From: Sarcocystis neurona
Lineage: Eukaryota > Apicomplexa > Conoidasida > Eucoccidiorida > Sarcocystidae
Assembly (NCBI GenBank): GCA_000727475.1
Contig: KL647298.1
Span: 1,177,232 to 1,241,231 of the forward strand
Direction: 5' to 3'
DNA length: 64,000 nt
Both the position numbers and the translations under genes were made by a program. The notes below the pieces were generated by a model, which saw only the letters and a program-made list of their open reading frames with translations, was not told where the DNA came from and ran no database searches. Shown here in pieces: positions 46,901 to 59,578 of the stretch. Numbering within the stretch: position 1 is the first letter of the stretch; the number at the start of each line of letters is the position of its first letter.

Positions 46901-49900
46901 CAGGTACTGCAGAGATATCATGGCCACCCGCGCGTGGCACACAACGGCACTCTACGTATTCACACAGACAAGAACGACAGAAGTCTGAACTTCTTCTCTG
47001 TCAGAGAGTAGCGTTCACCGCCTCGTCTTCCGGGGGTCTCCTTTTCTTAGTTCTCTCTCACCCTGCTTGTAGAGAAGTAAAGTGTACAACTTCTGGTTTT
47101 TCACTCACGCACAGACCGCTGCATGAGTGAACGTATAAAAGCACGTCTTCGTGTACCCCTGTGCTACTTTCTGTAGACGCGGGAGTGCAAAGCACTTGCG
47201 CGTCCAGAGGCTCAAGACATTTTGCAGACGTCCAACGTCAATATTACGTGTCAGCTTCGGCGAGGACCAGTGTACGTGTGGGCGTGTGCACACACAAGTG
47301 TATCTATACACATACATTTAATGCAAGTACGACCCACGTAGGCAGGCAGGCCGCCAGGTAAACCTCCATGCAGAAACGCGCATATTTATACATGTGAGGA
47401 AAGATTAGCAAACTTGTCTGAATATCCTGGACCTTCGCCTAGGGGCTCAGTGGGCGACCACACACGTAAATGTGTCTGTTCATGTCTTCCTGTACACGTG
47501 AGTATCCACACCTGTGTATTTGTAAAAATGCAGATACAAAGATCACGTAGAGTCGTCCAAGTTGACATATATATATATATATGTATACACGTACACGAAG
47601 TTGTATATACACGTGTGCTTACACGTTGCTGTTTATAGGTACCGGGGCCGAGAGCTATGTCGTCATAAGGCAATGGCTAAATTTATGCCTTCCTCACCCA
47701 TGCGTACAAATTTTTACTTTTTGTCTGTGTGTGTACCGATAGGCTTCTACTGCAAGGCGGGTAACTCTATGCCGCTAAACGTGTGTGCGCCTCCGTAGAC
47801 AGAATTGATACGATATACAGACACCTATACACGTGCATACCCATAAAGCCCCTCCCGGTAGCCCGCGACGACGCATAAACTGGTAACTAGGACTATACAT
47901 ATATATATGTACATACATGTACGTTCAGATATATAATGATGTACCTGCGTATCTCTACGTGTATGCAGACCAGAGCCGCGATTGTGTACTTACGTATATA
48001 TATATATATATATGCGCATGGACTACACAGACGTACGAAAATCTAGATATTGTCAAAAGATGTACAACTCGTGAGGCGCGCAGAGAAATTCGTGGGGACA
48101 CGCGTCCGCAAATCAACTTCTGCCTTGGGGCTGGGAACTCTTCTTCCAGATTTCTAGAAAGAAGGTGACTACGGAGAACGTTGTCTCGCAGCCTTTGTAG
48201 AAGAACGCGACAGAAGCAGAACAGGGCGCACATGTACAAGCAGCTGCTGAATTACCTCTACAAAGAGATGAGCCTGATTTTTTTCGTCGTGAGGATTCCA
48301 GTTGGGCAGTCGAATTCGTAGACGCACGTCTGCCCCGTGCCGCGAGTGCAGACCCGCAGCAGCTGCCTCTACTCTCTCCACTACAGACTTAGACAGCTGC
48401 AGCTGCCGCAGCGCCCTCTCCCATTGCTGCTGTTGAAGTATCTGTTGCTGCTTCTGCTGCTGTCGCTCTTTTTCTGGCGGGCCCTGCTCCTGCTGCTGCA
48501 GCTCTGCTGCCTGTCGTTGCGGCTGCTGCCGCTCCCGCTGCACGTCTTCGTTGACGTCAACGCTCCGTCCTCTGCGCAGACTCTCTCCTCCCTCTGCCAG
48601 CTGCAGTCTTCTTATCGGTGCGCTCCGAGGCAACACTGCGTAAAAGACAGGGCCCTTTCCTTTCCACTTGGGATGAACGTGCATCCCTCTCAGGAGATGG
48701 ACATCCGGGAGCAAACCGCTTTCTCCCAACAGCGGCACTTTTTCCGCAGGCGTTCGGGATGCTGGGGGTAGCTGGTCAAGCTGCCACGCTTGCTGCGGTT
48801 TTCTCACTGCTTTTTCAGCCGCTGAAGTCTTGCCGTCGTCTGTCGACGTTTCTTCAGCCGCTCGCTCCGCCAGTTCCGCCTGCAGCAAATTTTCAGCTGC
48901 AGTTCCTTCAGTCCTTCCCGCTTCCGTCTGAGAGCGTGAGCCGTTTTCGTGCAATAGAGCTTGCGGCCACAGTCCTCTAGCAGCACGTCCTGGCAACCGG
49001 AGCACCTCTTCTGCTGCCGCCGGCACTGGTGAAGGTGGTGCGCTACGTGCTGCAGCTCCGTCGGAACGGGGCTGCCGGACATATCCGAGCGACTTCTGCC
49101 TCAGCAGACGACGTGCCGCCTGCAGTGGGTTCTCGCACGCAACGCAGTGCGGCCTGGTCTTCGCGTCTGCTGCATGCGAAAAAGCATGTCCCGCATTACG
49201 CGGTTCGAGGTGGGACGGCTTCTGCTGCAGAGGCGGGGGGGCTGCCTGAATGTCCGTTGGAAAAGAAGTGGCATTTTTTCGCCACGGATCCTCAGCACCA
49301 CCTGCTGCTGCTTCGATGTTGCGAACAAACAGACGCAACAGCCGCGGGACCCCTGCAGAGTCAGCAGCAGAAGCGCCACGAGGAGCAGCAGCTGCAGCAG
49401 AAGCAGACTCACGTGCAGCAAAGGAAGAAGACAGGGGGTTCCGAGACGCTTTCGTCACAGAGCAAAGTGAAACAGCAGCATGGTCTTGACCAGGAGGACG
49501 AGCTGCGGCAAACGAGGTAGGCAGAGCGACCGGATCTGCATGAGCCGCCGCACTAGGAAGTCCAGCTGCAGAATTCGCTGTTTCTATACTAGGGAAAGCA
49601 AAAGACTCCGCTGCAACAGCTTTCCCCGATGCACGTGAAACAGCTGTTTCTTCCACAGCGTCTTTGACGACAGGCTTAGCTGCTGCTGACACATGAAACG
49701 CAGCGCCTGCGGGTGCTGTCGAAAGCTGCAGAAGGCGAGGCCCTGCTGTCTGTTCTGCAGAGAAAGGCCCAGCAGCAGATCCTGCTGCTGCTGTCTCCGT
49801 CGCAGCAGGAACTGAAACACCAAAATCACGGGACGGGGCAGGCTTCGTTGGATCACCAAGAGATGAAGAGACAAAGGAGCGTGGCCGCTCCTCTACAGAG

Positions 49901-52900
49901 ACCAGGGCACCGGGAGTTCCTGCTGCTCCTTTAAATACATGGAGTTCCTGTGGCTGTGAACCTTCCTCTTTCCCAGAAGGACCTGGTGCCTTCACCAACA
50001 TTTCTGTGGGACAGAAAGCAGCAGATGCTGCAGCTTTCAAGACTGACCAGGCAGCACCGGCATACGGAGCAGCAGTGGCGACAGATGCAGCAGTGTCAAG
50101 GTCGTCTGCCTGGCGCATGTCCGTTAGGTATGCCGTCCACGCAGCCGCCACTTGGCCGAAGGGAAGTACTCGCTCACGTGGAATTTCTTCTCTACTGATA
50201 ATCTGCTGCAGTGGCAGTGCTTTCAAAAGGGCCTGGATCACTGCAGCAGCATCACCTGCGCGTATGTTGCCCTGCACGAAAGTCACCAGGAGAGAAGCAG
50301 CAACCGCCTCCGTTTTCTTCCGCTGCCAAAAGCTTGTCGGCAGAGACAACTGAAAAAAGGCAGAATAAAATAGTCGCTTTTCCAGCCGGTGGTGTGGTCA
50401 TCTGTCAAACTCACGGAAAGGCTTCTTCTATGCAAGTCTGTATGTCTAGCAGCAGCAGTAACGGGTACTGCGCCTCATGCACAGCAGCAGAGAAAACTAC
50501 GCATGACACTCACGGGAGTACACACACGAAGTGTCAACTTTAAGAATCCCTATTATCCGAACGCTTGTTCAGCAGAGACTGACATGCACGAGGAACATAT
50601 ATATACATGTCTATCTATATCTGTCAATCAATCTGTCTACTTCTCTCTCTATATATACATGTATATCTATACATATGGGTATGCAGATGAAATTGACACA
50701 TACACGGCGTGCAGGTTCGAGCCCTGCATGCCCACTGGAACAACATATACATATTTATATATTTGTGTGCCTCCAATCACGTGCAGGTATGATGTGTGCA
50801 GCGTTGCCGAGTAGCTAGTATATGTTTTGTGCAACCGTTCAGCGGGTAACAATCGTTCACATTCACGTGGATCTGTAAACGAATAAGTGTATATACATAT
50901 ATATTCCTCTACGTATTCATGTATGGACAGCAGCGCAGTAAGCGCTCTTGACAGGCATGTCAACAGAGACAGAGATGGACACATGTACACCCGCGTGCAG
51001 CGCCTGTATGCATGAGTAGATACTTGTATAAGGCCTTCCACGGCAACATTTTTCCATAGGAGTGGCGCCCACGACTGGATGCTGACTAGCAAGGCAGGCA
51101 GCACGTCTTTGCTGTCTTCGTGCTGTTTTTCTCGAAGGAGTTGCTGCAGTCTCTCGCGAAGTGCGTGCACGGGCGTGTAGGGATGCAGCAACAGCTCTAA
51201 CGCAGCGTCGCCTGCCTGCCTGCCGGGCGATCGGTTAAAAGTCGCTATTTCCAACCCATTCCGCAGACGCTCCAGAGCGAGCCCGAGAAACTGCCGCTGC
51301 AGCAGCGGCTCGAATATTTCTGCTCCTGCTGCCTCTGGCTGCTCTGTTGCAGGTCGTCCTGTTGCTGTTGCTTCTTCTTCGCTGCTTCTGCGACTTGCGT
51401 CCCGCATGCCAAAGACGTCAAAAAGAGGAGCTAACAGAAGTTCTTCCGGATTCTCGCTGCCTGTTGTCTGCTGCTGCGCTCCTTGCCCATGTTGCTCCTG
51501 CTGTTGCGGCTCCTGCTGTTGCGGCTCCTGCTGTTGCACGCTGCGCGGCTGCCTCCGCCACCGGTGCTGGCTGTTCCGCTCGTTTAGATGCCTCGACAGT
51601 GTCTCTCCCTCTTCGACTGCAAGGGGGTCCTGCCCAGGAAACTCCCTCACTATGTTATTTCCTGTTTGTACTGAGCGACTCTTACCGCTTGCTGCTGCTG
51701 CGGCTGTCGCGGGGGGTGGTGACACCGGTGGTGCAGGCATCCCAGGTGCATGCAACATCTCGAAAGCCGATGGATCTGAAATGTCTGGCGCTTCCGAAGA
51801 GGCCGCATGTCGTGAGAGAGAGAGCGACGAGCCTGCCGCTAAACGACGTCCACGTAGGTGGCTGATTTCCACGAGCTGCGCCGCCGGGCTCCTCCCCCAC
51901 CTTCGCTGCACCTGGAAGAAAGCAGGGCTGCCTCTGGGGGAGGCCCGAGCGTGCAACAGCGGACTTCTCCTCAGTCGAGAGATTTTTGCCGCGGCATTTC
52001 TTCTTAAGACTGACACAGCCCCCAGACCTCCGCCACGCGCTCGCACTTCGCTTGATAAGAAAGAGGTCGGCTTTCCTCTCCTCAGCCGAGAGAGTATCCT
52101 CGGCGGCAGTTCTTGTCGTAGTGTGACGCCTCTGACGCTGTTGCTGTCCGTCGGACTCAGACTCACCTGCGTCTGTCCGCTTGCGTGCAGCAGTCCTGCG
52201 ACTTCTCCTGAGCCCACACCAACTGCCTTCATATCAACGGCGTTCATGTCCACTACCCTCACGTGAACTGCATCCGCCGGCGGAGCTTGAAGTATTCCAC
52301 GCTGTGCTAGTAGCAGTCTGGAGTAGCTGCGGCGTAGTGGCACACGAACCGACCTAGATTCCGTCGTGGCGTCTTGTGGCCGTCTGCGTAGAGGTTGAAA
52401 CGCAGCGCGCTCCCTGCTTATTACGTCAGCATCTGGTGCTACTGCTGCGGTTGACAACGACAGGCTCGTGGCGCGCTTCGGAGCGCGGGCCTTCGGCGAC
52501 TCGCAGTTTCCTTGGGTGGCTGCTTCTCCTGCATGCGCGGCTGCTGCAGGCGGCTCTGTGTTCAGCTCGGCGTCGAGCATCCCAGCTGGGTTACTGCTGC
52601 TTCCTGTATTATCTTTGAACGCCAGAGTCCCCGCGATCCCGGCCAGGAAAGGAAGCAGCTGGTCCACGTAGCCTCTGAGGAACAACGTGATCCCTTTCTC
52701 TCTGTGCACCAGCGGCAGCCCGGACGAATGTACTGACACCCCGCGTCGAAGGCTGAAGGATATCCCTGCGACGGCTGCGTCGTACAGCCGCTGCAGCAGC
52801 ACCGCGCAGTACACCCCAGCAGCAGCACGGCGCAGGACAGCACAGTTGCAGCAGCGCAGTATGCCACAGCAATAGCACCGCAGGATACCACAGCAGCAGC

Positions 52901-55900
52901 AGCGCAGCAGTATGCCACAGCAGCCGCGCAGTAGACAAGAGCAGCACCAGAGGACAAAAGAGAAGGAGAAACGTATCAGACGTGTACACAGAAGAATCAT
53001 CTGTACAGATGCACAAGTATACAGAGACACGCAGAAGCTCTGCACCAGACGGGGCGAGGGACACGGCTCAGGAACAGGCGCTGCAACCACCCAGAGAGCG
53101 CACACCAAGGAGCAGTAGACACGCTCCTCTTGAAAAGTAATATTCACATATGTATACGGATTAACTGATGATATACGCGATGCAACAAAGACTTCTTTGC
53201 GTCTATCTAGCTATACGAAAGAAGAAATCCAGGTTTCCGTGTATACAAAAAAAGGCGTACTTTCAAGGAGGAAGAATACACAAAGATGTACTATTCAGAG
53301 AAAAAGTATAGATGTAGCTGCCTGCGTGGCCCTACGTGTGGTTCTACGCGTCTCAGTATTTACTTGGACACACACAAACACGTTCTACCCGTTCCTGGAA
53401 AAAGCGCACCCCGTGTCCGTCTCTGCGGGCGAACACACATACACCTGTGGACCTGCGGGCACCTATATGTAGATATGTATGTGTATATATATATATATAT
53501 ATATATAAGTGCATAGATAGGTCGAGACAGGTTTATACGTACACGCTAAAATATACAGATATGAAAAAATTAGTAGATATAGGTAGAAACTATTTTCCGG
53601 ATAAATAGGTGCGGACATATATATATATATATATCTATGTATACATATATAGATAGATACGTAGATATATACATCAATGGGTACAGGTGGGTAATGATGC
53701 ACACACATACAGATAGCCACAAAAAGGCATAGGTATATAGTTAAGGCTATTATTCGCATAAATTAATGCGAACACATATATATATATATCTATATGTATA
53801 TGTCTATGTAGATAGAAACGTATAGAGATATACATCAATAGGTCCAGATAGATAATGATGTATACACATGCAAATAGCTCCAGACAGACACCGGTATATA
53901 GATAGAGGCCATTATTTGCATAAATAGGTGCAGACATATATATATGTGTACCTAATTCATGTAGGTGGATACTCAGAGATATACACAAATAGGTACAAAT
54001 AGGTAATGATGTGTACACATACAGATAGCTACAAAAAGGCATAGATATAGAGAATCACGTGCACAGATATATAAAGTAGTGCTACGCAGACATCGCACCG
54101 GTACTGGTGGTGGGTGGGGGATCTTACTGCTACATAAATCGGAAGTTGCTGCAGGGAGTCCCCTTCCCCAGAGGCAGCAGGAGAACCCGCGCAGAGACAG
54201 CTTTCTCAAAGTAGTTGTGTCCCTTCTCTGTACAGTCTCCACTAGAAATGTCTGCCCGCGGCAGAATTAAGAAAGTACGCTTCACAGGTCTGCATGCGCA
54301 AGCAAAAACTTCCTTCTGTGGGCAGCGGTCAATACGCAGTCCTATCTCCCTCTGTCTCCCTGTGCCTCTCTGCATATACATCCGTATACACGTATGTGCA
54401 GACGTACACACGTGTGTGTATTTATCTCTCCGGATGCATACATGTATATACATATGTATAGATATCTATACATATTTGTATATATGTGTACAGTTGTACA
54501 CATACGCATATATACATCGATACGTCTGTATAGATACACGTATATAAGCGTGCCTAAAGTCCGTGTACCTCTATGCATGTGTATATGTAGATATATATAT
54601 ATATGTATATATATCTTTCTACGTGTGTAACTGTGTCAATATATATGCACAGAAAAAGCGCATCTAAATATCTGAGCAGAATTCCCCTGCTAACACCTGC
54701 CCAACTTCCTGTGACGTCGTCTACCGACGCCTGTGAATTTGTAAAGAGTCCCGGGTAGTTCTGCATGTGACGAAGCCGCTCCGACGTCCTCCTGTGCAGG
54801 CTGCTGCCGCAGCTGCGGCAATTTTCCTCTGGCGGTCCACCCCGTGTGACTAGCTTCCGGAATAGGAAGTTATCAGCCACCTGTCGTACGCCCCCTCCTC
54901 TCTCTCTCTGCAGATATTTTACCTACGTTGAAGAAAAGGTCTACGCATGCGAAAGAAGAAGCGGCGCAGGACTCCCTGCCCACACCGGCATGGGACACGC
55001 TGCAGTCGTATGGGCCGGCCTCAAGATTTTTCAAGAGCAGCTGCTTACCTCCCGAAGAGCGAGATTCACTGCATCGAAGTACAAGTCGGTTAAGAGCTGC
55101 TCAAGCAGCGGATCTTCGAGGCTGCTGGTGTAGTAGAGCTGTAGCTCGACAACAACACGGGGCGTTCGAAAGCTGTCGTCTAATTTGTGGAAGATGCTGC
55201 AGGCGTTGTAGCAAACGTGGGTAGGAGAAAACGCGAGTTCCGCTGGGTAGTGCGCAGCAGAAGCTGCTGGTCCAGCAGCAACTCCCTCCTGGGGCTGCGT
55301 CCGTCGGTGACCTACCAAAGGCACGCCCCGCCGGGGCCTGTGATGGTGACACGAGTAGGTAAGAAGGTCCTGCGTCCCTCCGTCCGGCCCCACGCGGAAG
55401 AACAGGTCGTTAGCGAGATGCTGGCGCGACTGACTTTCTGTTTGCATGCCTGCGAGGACCTGCGGGAAGCCTGTAGCTGCCGCTGCTGAAGAGGGCGCGA
55501 GTCTGTCCCCAGGCTCTACCCTTTCCTCCAGAGGTTGCGCTTCCTGCTGGTCTGCCCCTTCCTCCGGGGAATTGTCGCTAGAGCGTGCTGCTGGGCGCTC
55601 ATCTTCTGCTGCAGCCACTAGATCTGTGGGGGTGGCGTGCGTGGAGTGTTGGCTGCGGATGGCGCTGTCCTGTTGCTGTTGCCCGTGCCGGGGCTGCTGC
55701 TGCTCGTCCGGCTTGCTGTCTTCAAGTTCCTGCAGCTCCTTCACTTCAAGTACCACCGGCTGTTGCTGCTCGTGCCGCGGGGACACGTTGTAGAACGTAA
55801 GTCTTTGAGGAATCAGAGTGTTTCTCAACGGGAAGTGCATCTCGTGTGAACGCATTAATGCCATAATATCTGCGGCAGGCAGGTGAAACAGCTCCTCCCA

Positions 55901-58900
55901 CGTCTGCAGTGCATGCGGCGGCACCGGCGACACCCGATGCTTGATGTGGAACCAAGGCTCGACGTGGTCGGTGTCCGTCGCAAACTGCTTATCGAAGACA
56001 AATAGTCGCACTTTGCTTGGACAAATGTAAGAGTCGATGTACTTCCTGACCTTCCCGACGTTCAACGAATATAGCAGCGTGTCGCCTGCCAGTACTTCAC
56101 GAGGCGGAAAGTAGTACAATCCTGCATCACGCGACAGCACAGGCGCAGAGCAGGCGACGCAAGTCGGCAGCAGCAACACCTGCACCAACTTGTCTTCTGC
56201 GAACGCTGCTGCAGCAGCTGTAGCAGTGGCAGGGGACGCCGCACCAGCTGTAGCGGCGGCAGGGGTCGCTGAAGCACTAGGGGCTGCGCTACAGGAAGTT
56301 GCAGCAGCAGTAGCAGCGGCAGCAGACGCGGATGCAGCAGAGTCGCCGTAGCAGAAGCAGCAGCACGGGGTGCTGCAGCACCAGTGCGTGTGCAGCAGGG
56401 AAGCTGCCACATCAGCAGCAGCGGCGCAGGAGGCTGTAGCAGTGGCTGCAGTAGAAGAAGAAGCAGCGGCTGCGACACCAGCATCCAAGCAGCAGCTGCA
56501 ACGGCAGCGACAGCAGAGGAAGCAAGGGCACGACGAGGGGAGCACAGGAGCACCAGCACGTTAGCAGCTGGTGTGCTGCGACAGCAGATGAAGCAAAGTC
56601 TCAACAGGGCGACACCGGCGCAAACGGCAAGTCCAGCACTTGCAAGGCAGCAGCATCAGAAGTAGCAGCACCAACAAAAGAGAAACACCGCAGATGAAGA
56701 GGAACAGCTCGAGAAGGTGCTACTCTTCCTACAGCCGAGAGAGCTGGTCAGTGCGGAAAACGACAGCAGCAGCAGCGACCAACAGTATCGCAGCGGTAGT
56801 CATGCTGCCGTGGCCCAAAAACTGCAGCAGCAGGACATACAGGACAGCTACTGCTTGAAACGTGGGAGGCAAGTGTAATACACAGCAGCACCTTATTTTA
56901 GACGCATGCATGGGCGTGCACACGTAGACATCTTTGGCGCGGGAAAGTTCATTTTCTTCTTCAGGCGTGTGTGAGCCAAATTGTCAACACTGCTTCGAGT
57001 CCTCCTTGCCTGCTGGCCCATCGTCAACAGGTGTCAGGAACATATATATTACACGCGCCCGCGTAGCTGTTTATACGCTTTAGGAAAATGTATATGTAGA
57101 CAGGAGCATGCATACGTGGCGGTTATATACAGGCACTTCGGGACGTCGGGTTGCGTCCACGTGTGCTTCGTTATTTCGGAAGGAAAGAAACAGGCTTCTG
57201 GGCTCAGTGAGAAGAGGAGCAAATGAACATATGCACGTCACAGCAAGGTTCACCCATTTTAAATATATAAATGCACAAGGAACGGTGTGGCTTCTCTGGA
57301 GCAGACGCAGCTGTAGCGCCTCCTGGCACAACAACCGCAGCAGCTTTCCTTCTCCTCCGCCAGCACACGTTGTTCCTGCTGCAGCAGCAGCAGCACCGGG
57401 TGTCTCTCTCTGCAGCAGCAGTAGTGTCGCTGTTGCAGCAGCACCAGCTAGCGCTGCTGCAGCACAGAAGCGGTTACTGCTTGCCGAAGGGCAGCGGAGA
57501 AATTTCGTGGTGCGTACGCACATCTACAGATGTATGTATGCAGCCTCTTCTTTCTCCCTCTCCCTCGCTCTCTTCTCTTCTCACTCCATCTCCCTATCTG
57601 ACGCTCCTTTCTCTCTGTACTTCTCTTGATATATAGGCGCAGAGAAGCAGCCTGTCGCTGACGTACATACGTGGGGCAGGGACAGCTGGTCGTATGCATG
57701 TACTTGTCAGCAGAGCTACCCTTGTGGACAAAAGCCCGTACATCGGCAGCACCGCTTGTCAACAAAGAGCCGTATATCGCCCACCCGTCGCTCCAGGGCT
57801 GAGCGAAGAGAGAAGATCAGTCTTTGTCAGAAGAAAAAAAGGAAAAGTCAAGGAGGGCTCCTCAGACGTCTGTTGTAAACTTTCATCCATGTTCGCGTAC
57901 ATGTACTACGTACAGCGATAGGAACACAGATCGACGCATATAGAGAAGAAGGAGACTCCTCTTGGGAGGCTTTGTGTGCAGAAGTGAGACACAGAGAGGA
58001 AGAGAGAAGGATAAGTTGTGGAAGAGAAATACCTTCAGCAGCGTCCACGGAGAGGTCGTAGGCCTTCGGCATTTCCTTGAAAAGAAATGAAAGAAAATGC
58101 ATGCGCTGCAGCTCTTCAAGGCGCCACAGCTCGGGGGGCGTGACTGCCAGTGCCCTGCAGTAACATACCTCTTCGAATTTGAATACACGTTTACATATAC
58201 ATATATATGTTTACACACATTTCCGCATCTGCACACATTTGCTTGGTCCTCTCTCCCTTCTAATTCTCTGTTCAATCGTCTGCCGGATCGTAGCTAGCAA
58301 AGTAAAAATAGATGACTCCTGCAGACAGCAAATTGACAAGTGCGGAAGTCTTCTGCAGCTCCGACGTCAGCAGCCGCTGCCGCCGCTGCAGCCACTCGCT
58401 GGCATTTCTGCGGCAGTTGCTGGCGCAAAAAAACAGAAGAAGCAAGCGGTGTTGTGCCATCGCTTTTTATCTCTTTGTTCCACAGCTTCTTCCGCTCAAC
58501 CTAGGAAGACCTCTTTATTCGACCAATGGGACCCTACGGATGCGGTGGCTTACACACACATATACACATATATATATAGATATAGATATGTAGACATGTA
58601 CGTAAAAGCACATATATGTGCACGTGTCTACAAAAGGAACTACCTACATGTGAGGATACTTGTGTAAAGATGTTTCTATCTTAGAAGGTTCTTCACTTAG
58701 CGGGGGAGATTTGGGTACGCACTCACATACATAAATAAGTAAATACATATATATATATACATATATTGCTTTCCTGATTGAGACCTACAAGCCGACGTTC
58801 TTTGTCTTCGGCTGCGTACTTCTGTCTCGCTCTCTCTCTATTCATACACGTCATCATTCGTTGACTCCAGTTCCACCTCTCTTTTTCTTCTCTCTCTCTA

Positions 58901-59546
58901 TATATATATATATATATGCGTTTGCCAAGCTGTTTTACCAGCTGCATTACGTATACATATCTGTGTCACGTCCCTCTCTACACACAAATATACACAGATA
59001 TATATATATATATATACATATATATGTATATGTGATGCATTGCCTCACTGTGTGACACCGCTGTCTACACATCAGGAGATACATATATATATATATATAT
59101 TATTTCTTCATATGTACGTACCGTTCCTGTCTACATATAGCTGCACGTATAGGTGCACGCATGTTTCTCTATACCTCTGTAAATGTGCGCGATGTGATGT
59201 GTCTACCCGTACATCTGTAAGTGTCTTCCCGTATATTCGCGTGTCCCCCTGCACATACATATATATATATATGTATATGTACATATATTTCTATATGCAT
59301 TTTGGGCAAGCACGAGTTATCCAAACCAAGAGTATACACGTACAGAACACGACTGACAGCTTCGTGGCTTCTCTTAACTACAAACATATATATATATATA
59401 TATAGATATATAGATATATATGTATTCATTATATACTTGTAACATACACACATCATATATAAATATATATGTATATATATAGATATATATATATATGTTA
59501 TGTATACTGCATATATTACATTATATATAGTTATATATATGTACAC

Positions 59547-59578
<32 letters not shown>

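Noticed and set aside
51347..52266. Plus-strand frames of 172 and 286 codons
   Set aside because: They are antisense to M16 exon 6, whose frame and phase are fixed by homology at both ends.
54930..55045. Possible exon after M16 exon 5 (AGPYDCSVSH...)
   Set aside because: Exon 5 joins directly in phase to RLYDAAVAGISFSL at 52790, which gives a continuous match to the family. The extra segment has no counterpart.
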